NCBI RefSeq assembly: GCF_045679555.1
Contig: NC_092091.1
Location: 74,587,580 to 74,651,579 of the forward strand
Direction of reading: 5' to 3'
Length of the DNA: 64,000 nt
Source: Salvelinus alpinus
Lineage: Eukaryota > Chordata > Actinopteri > Salmoniformes > Salmonidae
Under the pieces are notes generated by a model. That model did no database searches. It saw only the letters and a list, made by a program, of their open reading frames with translations, and had not been told where the DNA came from. The position numbers and the translations under genes were made by a program. Shown piece after piece: positions 11,283 to 26,847 of the stretch. The stretch's first letter is position 1. Each line of letters opens with the position of its first letter.

Positions 11283-11990
11283 GGAGAAGGGAGTGATGGT
11301 GGAGGATGAAAGGTGGAAGGATAAAGGAGGGATGGTGGAGGATGAAAGGAGGAAGGAGAAGGGAGGGATGGTGGAGGATGAAAGGAGGAAGGAGAAGGGA
11401 GGGATGGTGGAGGATTAAAGGAGGAAGGATAAAGGAGGGATGGTGGAGGATGAAAGGAGGAAGGATAAAGGAGGGATGGTGGAGGATGAAAGGAGGAAGG
11501 AGAAGGGAGGGATGGTGGAGGATGAAAGGAGGAAGGATAAAGGAGGGATGGTTGAGGATGAAAGGAGGGAGGATAAAGGAGGGATGGTGGAGGATGAAAG
11601 GAGGAAGGATAAAGGAGGGATGGTGGAGGATGAAAGGAGGAAGGATAAAGGAGGGATGGTGGAGGATGAAAGGAGGAAGGATAAAGGAGGGATGGTGGAG
11701 GATGAAAGGAGTAAGGATAAAGGAGGGATGGTGGGGGATGAAAGGAGGAAGGATAAAGGAGGGATGGTGGAGGATGAAAGGAGGAAGGAGAAGGGAGGGA
11801 TAATTGAGGATGAAAGGAGGAAGGATAAAGGAGGGATGGTGGAGGATGAAAGGAGGAAGGAGAAGGGAGGGATGGTGGAGGATGAAAGGAGGAAGGATAA
11901 AGGAGGGATGGTGGAGGATGAAAGGAGGAAGGATAAAGGAGGGATGGTGGAGGATGAAAGGAGGAAGGATAAAGGAGGGATGGTGGAGGA
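11283..11990. repeat. 36-bp minisatellite, about 19 copies, open in the TESK frame
   Basis: Units of 36 bp (core GATGGTGGAGGATGAAAGGA) encode a charged 12-residue repeat of the type MVEDERRKDKGG. From 11440 the frame runs without a stop into the TESK C-terminal text VSDDSGLLLDLDMVSLEEEE. Copy B lacks the array at the equivalent place (46388). Whether it was ever exonic is unknown. Confidence 0.95.
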
Positions 11991-12494
11991 CGTGTCAGAT
12001 GATTCAGGGCTGCTTCTGGACCTGGACATGGTGTCTCTGGAAGAGGAAGAGGAGGAAGCTTTTTCTCTGGGGGAGCCTATGGACTGCAGCAGGTCTCCTG
12101 ACACACTAGAGGGCGCTGTCCCTACACCAGGGAGACGTCTACTACACCCAGCCTCGTTCTCTTCCTCCTTGTTTCTGCAGCCTAACGGCTGGGGCTATCC
12201 AGTCTCCAACTCCCCTCCCCCTCCATCCCTCATCTCCCCCATCTGGACAACAACAACGGCTCTGCGACGGTGGTCGTCGGACGTCCGATTGGCTGGAGGG
12301 ATAGCAGCTTCCGCACTGCAATCCTGGGCCCCCCTGCTGGCCCCGCCCCTGAGCAAGATGAGTTAATTTCCTGTCCGGGCTGCTGTCTGATTGGATTGAG
12401 CTTTCCTTCTGTGTGCCTGAAGGAGGCGAATGGTCTCGCTCCTCTGACCGTGCCTTGTGTGCCTTGGCTGCCTCTACCGGAGGGACAGACTTAA
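11991..12494 (+). pseudogene. TESK C-terminal exon region, copy A
   Basis: An acidic stretch SDDSGLLLDLDMVSLEEEEE (from about 11997) and, after a CTGCAG at about 12173-12178 that could be an acceptor, a Pro-rich part. A second frame from 12243 reads DNNNGSATVVVGRPIGWRDS and later CPGCCLIGLSFPSVCLK, ending with TGA at 12492-12494. The two parts are in different frames, so a shift lies near 12200-12243 unless splicing restores it. Matches 46388-47015 in copy B. Confidence 0.7.
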
Positions 12495-12529
12495 GTAGGG
12501 CTCCCCCTAGTGGGCTGACTGACAAAGTG

Positions 12530-13879
<1,350 letters not shown>

Positions 13880-14235
13880 TCTGTAGGAAAGGAAGAGGAG
13901 GAAAGATAAATAAGACTATTGGGAAGTAGCCAGTCACACTCAACTGTACTGGCCAGAGAGTCTCTTTATTACTTCACTGTTTAAACAGCATGATTTACAG
14001 AGTCTGTACAACTGTGTGCATCCATCTAAAGAATTCCACTGTTCTGTCCCATATTGATGATGTCATAATGACAATGGTGTGAACACCGACCCATATGTCC
14101 ATGGAATGACCGAGTCATGGAGTGTAATGCACTGAATGAAGACGTTTTTTATTTTTTGTTGTTGATTAAAACATATTTTATTTATAATGCCAATGCATGA
14201 AAACTACCCTGAAATCACGTATGTAGCTAATTACC
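13880..14235. repeat. Block that is inverted in copy B
   Basis: This block matches the reverse complement of 48455-48805, while sequence on both sides is in the same orientation in both copies. Contains GATGATGTCATAATGACAAT and flanks. No coding frame. Confidence 0.8.
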
Positions 14236-14610
14236 AGCTTTAATAAACTGTCATGATGATTATTTGTGTTATTTTAAGAAAATGTCCTCATTGAATATAA
14301 ATGAAAACATTGAATGTAATCTATTGTAGCTGGCATTTGTCTAAATTCTCATTACATAATGTTTACTATTGACATAAATGGAAACAATCACAGACACAGC
14401 AGAGCCAGGTTAAATGTCATAAAGCTTTATGTAAGCTATAGAATATACATCTATAGAAGTCAATGGGTCCACAGTTACAGACTATAACATTAGAATGGCA
14501 ACAGAGTACACTGTATGTAGATGCATTCAATGCAATGCAATACAATTGTAATTACAATTACATTCAATGTGACTAAGCTTGGGACTCTCGAACAGCATTG
14601 TTTCAGATGT
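14236..14610 (-). other. GIMAP 3' flank, shared by three copies
   Basis: Read on the minus strand this is the 3' untranslated/downstream region of the GIMAP pseudogene. It matches 62373-62700 (plus orientation) and, in part, 49105-49310. No separate gene. Confidence 0.7.
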
Positions 14611-15670
14611 TCATTGTATACTGCAAGCCCCTTTTAGTGCTTTGCCCACTTTTTTCAAATAACTTGTTATAAAGCCATTTTCTCCTTCAGCTCTCTCTCT
14701 TGCCTCCCTTTCATGTTTTTCTCTCACCTCCTGTATTTCTTTATCTTTAGCCTCTTTTTCCAGTTTCAGTTTCTCCAGTTCTTCCTCCCTGATTCTCTGA
14801 CCTTGTATCTCTCTCTGGATCCTCTCATTCCTCTCTTTAATCGCTTTCTCATGAGCCTCTTGTGTATCTGTCTTCAGTTCATTCTGTCTGCGTTTCTGCT
14901 CTTCGTTCTCTCTCAGGATCCTCTCATTCTTCTCTTTAAGCTCTTTTTCCCGAGCCTCTTGGATAATTTTTTCTTTCTTCAGTTTCTCCTCCTCTCTGCG
15001 TATCTTCTCTTCATTCTCTCTCAGGATCCTGTTCTTCATCTCTTCAATCGCTCTCTCAGCCTCCTGGAACATCTCAGTGGTGTAGTGGCTTCCTCCATTC
15101 ATCTTCACCATCTTGTCTATCTTCTCAAGCAGCTCAAAGACCTGGGAAGGATTCTTATCTTTGTTGTTGAAGACATGATATCCCCCACTGCATTGGGAAT
15201 GTAAACTATGCAGATCTGGATTTTCAAGCAGGAACTGTTCAATTGTTACATCATCATCATCAAGAAGGTCTCCATGTGTGAAGAGAACCATGGTGTATTT
15301 CGATGCTTCATCACCAAAGAATCTCTGAATTATCTCCACAGTTTCCTTTTCCTCTTTAGTGAATCTTGCCAGCTTGATCACAATCAGGAACACATTGGGA
15401 CCAGGAGCAGAGAAAGAGATGCATTTAGCAATCCTTTTCAGTGACTCCTCATTGGAAAATGAAGTATCAAACAACCCTGGGGTGTCAATAACAGCTACAC
15501 TTTGCTCACCCACCTTCCCTCTTCTCTTGTCACAGTTTTTTGTCTGAGAAATAGAGGACATTTTTGATGGGAAAGCTTTATTCCCTAGAATGGTGTTTCC
15601 TGCAGCACTTTTCTGGTCTTCCCGACCAGAACAATGCGGAACTCCTCATTTTGTGTAAGCAGTTGGATTC
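14611..15670 (-). pseudogene. GIMAP-family GTPase pseudogene with broken P-loop
   Basis: Large exon of an AIG1/GIMAP GTPase, a guanine-nucleotide-binding family of immune cells. The open frame from 15561 carries the G3 motif DTPGLFDT, the G4-like THGD and a long Glu/Lys/Arg-rich coiled coil ending SYLKKVGKALKGACSIQ. An acceptor CAACAG precedes 15670. The first codons (TQNEEFRIVLVGKT) are in another frame: compared with the intact gene at 61151, seven bases are missing in the GxxxxGKS loop (about 15607-15625). This removes the central loop residues and shifts the frame. A downstream ATG could give a truncated product without a P-loop, unlikely to bind nucleotide. No promoter/exon 1 cassette is found upstream; MITE, Tc1 and L1 fragments occupy that side. 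Confidence 0.88.
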
Positions 15671-15835
15671 CTGTTGGATAACAAGAACACTTGTTACATT
15701 TTTAAGAGGTCTAGACTTCATGTACTGCTTGTTAGCACATTTTGAGTAATGGCAAAAACAATTTGTTTCACACTTCTTCTTAACACAAAGCAGTACTTCA
15801 TGGTCTGCACAAAATAATCTGTGAGCATCGCCTCT

Positions 15836-16110
15836 ACAGATGCAGGATCTTAATTTTAGCCTGTTTGCTACAGTAGGAAAATAGTCCTGCAGCAATAGGA
15901 AATGTGAATTATTATATGGATTATAATAAATGGGCATTTTTGTCGGGGTTGACATATTGTTCGTTAGGGAAAATCAAGTCTGAACTTTCAAAGTGGACAT
16001 TAGAAACTTTAGAGTACTTAAAACGCAAATCCAATACAATTTTGCAATTGCTGCTGTGCAGGAAAACCTTCAGCATCAAAATATTTATCAAATTAAGATC
16101 CTACATCTGT
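15836..16110. mobile_element. MITE with ACAGATGTAGGATCTTAATT-type ends, copy A
   Basis: Ends are inverted repeats (ACAGATGCAGGATCTTAA and the reverse complement of its relative near 16091-16110). A similar element sits in the corresponding GIMAP upstream intron at 60702-60964. The family is very common in salmonids, recognised from memory. Confidence 0.75.
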
Positions 16111-16186
16111 ATGTGCTAAACTGTTTTTATGCCATTATAATTTTTTTGCTAAGTTGACTCTGATCAAATACAAAGCAATCTCTTGG

Positions 16187-16190
<4 letters not shown>

Positions 16191-16229
<39 letters not shown>
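16191..16229. repeat. (TA)n microsatellite
   Basis: About 38 bp of TA repeats at the truncated end of the adjacent Tc1 fragment. Confidence 0.97.
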
Positions 16230-16231
<2 letters not shown>

Positions 16232-16234
16232 CCT

Positions 16235-17129
16235 GCAATGACAACAAGCTCAGTCTGATGATGCTGTGACACACTGCCCCAGACCATGACAGACCCTCCA
16301 CCTCCAAATTGATCCTGCTCCAGAGTACAGGCCTAGGTGTAATGCTTATTCCTTTGACAATAAACACGAATCCAACCATCACCCCTGGTGAGAGAAAACC
16401 GCGACTCGTGAAGAGCACTTTTTGCCAGTCCTGTCTGGTCCAGTGATGGTGGGTTTGTGCTCATAGGTGATGTTGTTGCCGGTGATGTCTGGCGTGGACC
16501 ATGCCTTACAACAGACCTACAAGCCCTCAGTCCAGCCTTTCTCAGCCTATTGCGGACAGTCTGAGCACTGATGGAGGGATTGTGCGTTCCTGGTGTAACT
16601 TGGGCAGTTGTTGTTGCCATCATGTACCTGTCCCACAGGTGTGATGTTCAGATGTACCGATCCTGTGCAGGTGTTGTTACACGTGCCACTGCGAGGACGA
16701 TCAGCTGTCCGTCCTGTCTTCCTGTAGTGTTGTCTTAGGCGTCTCACAGTACGGATATTGCAATTTATTGCCCTGGCCACATCTGCAGTCCTCATGCCTC
16801 CTTGCAGCATGCCTAAGGCACGTTCACGCAGATGAACAGGGACCCTGGGCATCTTTCTTTTGGTGTTTTTCAGAGTCAGTAGAGAGGCCTCTTTTGTGTC
16901 CTAAGTTTTCATAACTGTGACCTTAATTGCCAATCGTCTGTAAGCTGTTAGTGCCTTAACGACTGTTCCACAGGTGCATGTTCATTAATTGTTTATGGTT
17001 CAATGAACAAGAATGGGAAACAGTGTTTAAACCCTTTACAATGAATATCTGTTTAGTTATTCGGATTTTTACGAATTATCTTTGAAAGACATGGTCCTGA
17101 AAAAGGGACGTTTCTTTTTTTGCAGATTT
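16235..17129 (-). mobile_element. Tc1-like transposon, 3' truncated
   Basis: On the minus strand the element starts near 17129 with an AAAAAAAGAAACGTCCCTTT-type end. It then encodes the N-terminal half of a Tc1 transposase: a first helix-turn-helix (from MPRVPVHLRERALGMLQGG at 16852), a GRTADRPRSG linker and, after a frame break, a second helix-turn-helix (TVRNRLRKAGLRA). The frame is lost before the DDE catalytic core, and the element ends at the (TA)n tract, so the core and second inverted repeat are missing. A different Tc1 family from those at 25564 and 42341. Confidence 0.75.
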
Positions 17130-18096
17130 TAGGATTTATTAAATAATAAAGCATTTGACCTCTCAATAAGGGCTTCATTCATAAAAAAGTTATACTTAAA
17201 TCGAAACTGGTTCTCCAGCAGATTAGTGAGAATGGCTAACCCTATGATAAAGAATGACCTTTTCCATTTATTCAGATTACAACCTCTCACTATCGGTTAT
17301 TTTGAAAATGAAATTAACAAGCCATAGAAAGTTGGTTTGTAATTTCAGTTTAATCCACCTGAAAAGACAGAGCAAATAATACAACAAATATTATGGTTAA
17401 ACTCAAATATACTAATTGATAAAAAACATGAAATATATATATTTAAGTATAATCTTTGTAAATGATATCCTAAATAGGTGGTGGAGTTATGTCACACATG
17501 CAGCTAACACAAATATATGAAATGTCTGCTCTACCCAGAATTACAACCAACTAATTGCAGCATTACCACAAACATGGAAAAAGGCATGTGGAAGGGGGGA
17601 AAAGTAAGGAACTTGTCTGTCGGCACTGCAATAAAGACCAAAATTGGTTAAAGAAAATTGTGGTAAATGAAAAAGTATACAAGTTTAATTTAAGGACCAA
17701 AAAAATGGCAGCTGTGCCATATAGACTGCAAAATAGTTGGGAAGAGATTTTCGATGTTCCAATTCCATGGCCTATGGTTTATGAACTGATACACAAAACA
17801 ACGCTGGATTCAAAACTTTGAGTTTTTCTATTTCAATTCTGATACAAAATTCTTTCAACCAATAGAACGATATACATATGAGGGATACAACCATCCCAGA
17901 TCTGCAGATTTTGCTGCGAAGAGACAGAATCATGAGATCATTTGTTTTGGTACTGCCCATATGTAACTTGTTTTTGGTCACAGGTTCAGGAAAGGCTGAA
18001 GAATTGCAAAAAATATATGGCGGATTTGAAAGAATGCAGACAATTACATTGATGGAAGCCACAAAATACCTGCAAATTAAATTCTACAATGTGTGA
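17130..18096 (+). mobile_element. L1-type LINE fragment, ORF2 C-terminal part, degenerate
   Basis: Broken frames read ASFIKKLYLNRNWFSSRLVR, then WEEIFDVPIPWPMVYELIHK and LQILLRRDRIMRSFVLVLP. This order and wording resemble the end of fish L1 ORF2 (thumb and C-terminal region after the reverse transcriptase). Several stops and shifts are present. The assignment rests on recognition of the style of this region, not on a catalytic motif. Confidence 0.45.
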
Positions 18097-18114
18097 CTTA
18101 ATAAATAATTACTG

Positions 18115-18342
18115 ACAAATGGATCAACCAAATCAGGAAGGTGTAACCATGGCAGGGTCAGGTGGGACGATAAGAGATACAGGAGGGGTGATAGGAGGGA
18201 CAGGAAGAGAGATAGGAAATACAAGAGGTGTGAGAGGAGAGACAAGCGGGGTAATAGGAGAGACAAAAGGGGTAATAGGAGAGATATTAACAAGGACGGG
18301 AAAGTGAGGAAGTTGATACATTTCGTAAATTGTTTCTGGTTC
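18115..18342 (+). repeat. Macrosatellite unit 0: minisatellite plus start of spacer
   Basis: Begins GACAAATGGATCAACCAAAT as in later units, followed by the G-rich 21-bp minisatellite (about 18165-18295) and the spacer start (GTGAGGAAGTTGATACA). The spacer is then opened by a solo LTR and a piggyBac-like element and resumes at 18705 and 19763. Confidence 0.85.
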
Positions 18343-18704
18343 TGTCACGGCTGTTGAAAGATGAGGACCAAGGTGCAGCATGGTAAGCGTACATTTTCTT
18401 GATTTAATCAAAATGACGCCAAACAAAACAATAAACACTACAAAAGCAAACTGTGAAGCTCAAAGGCAAAGTGCCCTAAACAAAGTAAACTTCCCACAAA
18501 CACAGGTGGGAAAAAGGGTACCTAAGTATGGTCCCCAATCAGAGACAACGATAGACAGCTGTCCCTGATTGAGAACCATACCCGGCCAAACACAAAGAAA
18601 TAGAAATCATAGAAAACACAAAACATAGAATGCCCACCCCAACTCACGCCCTGACCAAACCAAAATAGAGACATAAAAAGGATCTCTAAGGTCAGGGTGT
18701 GACA
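18343..18704. mobile_element. Solo LTR, family 1 (probably Ty3/gypsy)
   Basis: Starts TGTCACGG and ends GTGTGACA, and is flanked by the 5-bp direct repeat GGTTC (18338-18342 and 18705-18709) that is single in uninterrupted spacers. TG...CA ends with a 5-bp duplication are the mark of an LTR. Relatives: 25001-25404, 49440-49769 and 55376-55835. Confidence 0.85.
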
Positions 18705-18749
18705 GGTTCGTCCACAACTTGTTTCCTGCTTGTAGCAGGACGCGTTTAA

Positions 18750-19762
18750 CCTTTCTGGCGCAGCCGTTCCGCTAGCTACCCACCTCGACAACATCCGGTG
18801 AAATTGCAGAGCGCCAAATTCAAAATACAATAAACGAATATTAAACATTCATGAAAATACAAGTGTCATACATGATTCTTTAGCTTAGAATCTTGGCAAA
18901 CTAATCTCATCGGCGGATTTCAAAAAGGCTTTACGGCAAAAGCACAGAATTCGATTATCTGAGGTCAGCGCCCCACAACAGCATATTATCCAAACAAGCA
19001 CAGGCGTCACAATATTGAAAATAAAGACAAAATAAGTCACTTACCTTTGAAGATCTTCCTCTGATCGCAATCACAAGAGTCCCAGGAACACAATGAATTG
19101 TCATTTTGTTCGATAAAGTCCTTCTTTATATGCCTTATAGTCCATTTAGTAGGCGTCATTGAGTTCAGTAATCCACCCTTTCAGAATGCAGACATAGGAG
19201 TTCGAAAAGTTACCAGTAAAGTTTGTCCAAACAAATCAAACGACGTGTCTAATTCATTATTAGGTACTCTAATATCTAAATAAACAATAATATTTCATAC
19301 GGAGCGAACTATTTTCAATAGTAAAGGAAAAGAAGGCAGTGCGCTCCCTCGGCCACGCGCGCAATGAGACTAGCTTTGCCATAGAGCTCCCTGAGGATAA
19401 ACAACTATTCCTTGTTGGTTTTTCTAAAAACAAGCCTGAAACCATGTATAAAGACTTGACATCTAGTGGAAGCCATAGGAACAGCATTTTGGGAGGCAGA
19501 AGTCTTTGTTTTCAACAGCTTAACCTTTGAATTGGCTGGCAGGTCAACAGAAATAAAATGTGTCCTCGGGTTTTCGCCTGTCAATCAGTTCTGTTATACC
19601 CACATACATCATTTTAACAGTTTTAGAAACTGTAGAGTGTTTTCTATCCAATACTACCATGCATATGCATATCCTAGCTCCTGCGCCTGAGTAACAGGTA
19701 GCTTACTTTGGGCAACTCAGTCATCCAAACTTCCGAATACTGTCCCCTATCCCTAACAAGTT
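18750..19762. mobile_element. piggyBac-like non-autonomous element
   Basis: Inserted in the spacer GCGTTTAAAGG. TTAA stands at both boundaries (18746-18749 and 19763-19766) where uninterrupted spacers have one TTAA. Duplication of TTAA is typical of piggyBac. The ends are CCTTTCTGG and CTAACAAGTT, and terminal inversion is weak. No transposase frame is visible. A very common salmonid repeat resembles it. Confidence 0.6.
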
Positions 19763-21892
<2,130 letters not shown>

Positions 21893-22310
21893 GAATTTTT
21901 CATATATTTTCCCCCCCCCCTTTATTTAACCAGGTAGGCCGGTTGAGAACAAGCACTCATTTACAACTGCGACCTGGCCAAGATAAAGCAAAGTAGTGCG
22001 ACACAAACAACACAGAGTTACACATGGGATTAACAAATGTATGGTTAATAATACAATAGAAAAATATGAATATAGTGTGTGCAAATGAAGTAAGGAGGTA
22101 AGGCATTAAAAAGGCCAATAGTGGAAAAGTAATTACAATTTAGCAATTTACACTGGAGTGATATATGTGCAGATAAGGATGTGCAAGTGGCAATACTGGT
22201 GTGCAAAAGAACAGAAAAACAAAAACGAATATGTGGATGAGGTAGGAAGGTTTTTGGATGGGCTATTTACAGATGGACTGTGAACAGCTGCAGCGATCGG
22301 TAAGCTGCTC

Positions 22311-23800
<1,490 letters not shown>

Positions 23801-24294
23801 TGCTCTGACAGCTGACGCTTAAAGTTAGTGAGGGAGATATAAGTCTCCAACTTAAGTGATTTTTGCAATTCGTTCCAGTCATTGGCAGCAGAGAACTGGA
23901 AGGGGGCCGAAGGAGGTGTTTGCTTTGGGGATGACCAATGAAATATACCTGCTGGAGTGCGTGCTGCAAATGGGTGTTGCTATGGTGACCAGTGAGCTGA
24001 GATAAGGCGGAGCTTTACCTAGCAAAGACTTACTGATGACCTGGAGCCAGTGGGTTTGGCGACGGATATGTAGCGAGGACCAGCCAACGAGAGCATACAG
24101 GTCACAGTGGTGGGTAGTATATGGAGCTTTGGTGACAAAACGGATGGCACTGTAATAGACTGCATCCAATTTGCTGAGTAGAGAGTTGGAGACTATTTTG
24201 TAAATGACATCGCCAAAGTCAAGGATCGGTAGGATAGTCAGTTTTACGAGGGTATGTTTGGCTACATGAGTGAAGGAGGCTTTGTTTGCGAAAT

Positions 24295-25000
24295 AGCTGC
24301 ATGAGAAGGCCTGCAAGACCGTGCAAAAAATGGGCAAAAATTGAGAGATTTTATTTAACATCGTCACATCCTAGATGATGGAGGTCAAATGTACACCTTC
24401 TATCTGAAACACCCACAATACGGTCACCCGTAATGACCATATTCCCAAGCATCTCCATGCAGTCCGACTTTGATTTTGTGCCACCAGGGTCACAATAATA
24501 TACCCCCTCTCTGAATGTCCGAGTGTGACCCCCTACCCATGGGTTACTGCAGCTAGTGTTGCCAGCACTGCCACTGCTTGGGTGGGGGCAACCCACCGGA
24601 ATCCCCACCGGCTAGGTACAAGGTCGTCAAGGTTCTCATTAGCAGCTTTGAGAATGTCCTTGTATATTATGCTCTCCCTTTAGGGGGCTTTGGCTTTGCA
24701 GGACCAACCCTGCCAAGCAGGCTCAGAATCTTGAAGAGGCAGTGCTGCTCTAGGTCTCTGACCGCATTTTGCCTGCATTCAGACCACTTACAGCAGGCCC
24801 ATAAAACAGTTAGGGACTTCTCCTTAGTATCTGGGTCATTCAGGTGGGTGTCTAGGGTATAGGGCCATGGACCGTACCACTAAAATAGGATCATAAATAA
24901 TTAGATATAATTTATTTAAAAAATGTAGTTCCCCATGATAGGACAATAAATAAATAAGACGTATAATTCATTATAAAAGTATATCCATCATCTGAACAAC
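24295..25000. other. Unassigned repeat-like sequence, no gene
   Basis: Positions 24366-24870 are GC-richer than the surroundings, with text such as CCCACCGGAATCCCCACCGG. No frame carries a recognisable domain. The tract lies between a truncated LINE and a solo LTR, so it is probably transposon-derived. 24880-25000 is AT-rich. Confidence 0.4.
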
Positions 25001-25404
25001 TGTAACGTCAGCCTTCCTCCTCTTCGTCTGAAGAGGAGGTGTAGCAGGGATCGGACCAAGACGCAGCGTAGCTCGTGTTCAACATGTTTTTAATAAACAA
25101 GACAAAACTGTGAACACTACAAATAACAAAATAACAAACGTGGCAAACCGAAACAGCCCTATCTGGTGCAGAGAAAACACAGAAACAGGAAACAACCACC
25201 CAAAAATCCCAACACAAAACAAGCCACCTATATATGATTCCCAATCAGAGACAACACAAAACATCTGCCTCTGATTGAGAACCATATTAGGCCAAACATA
25301 GAAACAGACAAACTAGACACACAACATAGAATGCCCACCCAGCTCACGTCCTGACCAACACTAAAACAAGCAAAACACACAAGAACTATGGTCAAAACGT
25401 GACA
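25001..25404. mobile_element. Solo LTR, family 1
   Basis: Starts TGTAACGTCAG and ends ACGTGACA, with direct 5-bp repeat ACAAC on both sides (24996-25000 and 25405-25409). Shares internal text with the other family 1 LTRs (CAATCAGAGACAAC and GATTGAGAACCATA). Confidence 0.85.
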
Positions 25405-25563
25405 ACAACATTGGAAGCCCTCTCTTGCAGGACACGTTTAAAGGAATGTTCTCTCTAAGTATAAGACGTGATTTTTTTTAGAGGGTTTGTAATGCAAGTT
25501 GAGATGTCCTTGGATGAATGTCAACAAGATGCATGACCGATGTTGTTAAAAGACCCACACATA
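25405..25563 (+). repeat. Macrosatellite spacer, left half of unit 2
   Basis: Contains GTTTAAAGGAATGTTCTCTC and AGATGTCCTTGGATGAATGT, ending CCACACATA. The next bases of the spacer (CCTAAACAAACATTG) are found 5.6 kb downstream at 31158, on the other side of the Tc1 element. Confidence 0.9.
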
Positions 25564-25780
25564 CAGTGGGGCAAAAAAGTATTTAGTCAGCCACCAATTG
25601 TGCAAGTTCTCCCACTTAAAAAGATGAGAGAGGCCTGTAATTTTCATCATAGGTACACTTCAACTATGACAGACAAAATGAGGGAAAAAAAATGCAGAAA
25701 ATCACATTGTAGGATTTTTAATGAATTTATTTGCAAATTATGGTGGAAAATAAGTATTTGGTCAATAACAAAATTTTATC

Positions 25781-26797
25781 TCAATACTTTGTTATATACC
25801 CTTTGTTGGCAATGACAGAGGTCAAACGTTTTCTGTAAGTCTTCACCAGCTTTTCACACACTGTTGCTTGTATTTTGGCCAATTCCTCCATGCAGATCTC
25901 CTCTAGAGCAGTGATGTTTTGGGGCTGTTGCTGGGCAACACGGACTTTCAACTCCCTCCAAAGATTTTCTATGGGGTTGAGATCTGGAGACTGGCTAGGC
26001 CACTCCAGGACCTTGAAATGCTTCTTACGAAGCCACTCCTTCGTTGCCCGGGCGATGTGTTTGGGATCATTGTCATGCTGAAAGACCCAGCCACGTTTCA
26101 TCTTCAATGCCCTTTCTGATGAAGGAGGTTTTCACTCAAAATCTCACGATACATGGCCCCATTCATTCTTTCCTTTACACGGATCAGTCGTCCTGGTCCC
26201 TTTGAAGAAAAACAGCCCCAAAGCATGATGTTTCCACCCCCATGCTTCACAGTAGGTATGGTGTTCTTTGGATGCAACTCAGCATTCTTTGTCCTCCAAA
26301 CACGACGAGTTGAGTTTTTACCAAGAAGTTCTATTTTGGTTTCATCTGACCATATGACATTCTCCCAATCTTCTTCTGGATCATCCAAATGCTCTCTAGC
26401 AAACTTCAGACGGGCCTGGACATGTACTGGCTTAAGCAGGGGGACACGTCTGGCACTGCAGGATTTGAGTCCCTGGCGGCGAAGTGTGTTACTGATGGTA
26501 GGCTTTGTTACTTTGGTCCCAGCTCTCTGCAGGTCATTCACTAGGTCCCCCCGTTCTGGGATTTTTGCTCACCGTTCTTGTGATCATTTTGACCCCACGG
26601 GGTGAGATCTTGCGTGGAGCCCCAGATCGAGGGAGATTATCAGTGGTCTTGTATGTCTTCCATTTCCTAATAATTGCTCCCACAGTTGATTTCTTCCAAC
26701 CAAGCTGCTTACCTATTGCAGATTCAGTCTTCCCAGCCTGGTGCAGGTCTAAAATTTTGTTTCTGGTGTCCTTTGACAGCTCTTTGGTCTTGGCCAT
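25781..26797 (-). pseudogene. Tc1 transposase, two compensating frameshifts
   Basis: DDE-type transposase that cuts and pastes the element at TA sites. From 26797: a paired-like helix-turn-helix region ([20 protein letters not shown]), a second helix-turn-helix ([20 protein letters not shown]), then the catalytic triad in [15 protein letters not shown] and [10 protein letters not shown]. Near 26540 an extra base in a G run shifts the frame. Near 26110 a missing base (CTTCATCAG) shifts it back, so the first and last thirds share one frame. Otherwise full length (about 340 residues). The protein is inactive as it stands; a family member with the frames intact would be needed for mobility. Confidence 0.92.
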
Positions 26798-26847
26798 AGT
26801 GGAGTTTGGAGTGTGACTGTTTGAGGTTGTGGACAGGTGTCTTTTAT

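Noticed and set aside
12142-12525. 127-codon minus-strand frame over the TESK tail
   Set aside because: Antisense shadow of the C-terminal exon; the plus strand carries the conserved wording and copy B does not keep the antisense frame.
14713-15204. Hydrophobic Phe/Leu-rich plus-strand frame (and the similar minus-strand frame at 61616-62377)
   Set aside because: Antisense of the Glu/Lys-rich GIMAP coiled coil; reversed GAG/AAG codons read as Leu/Phe.
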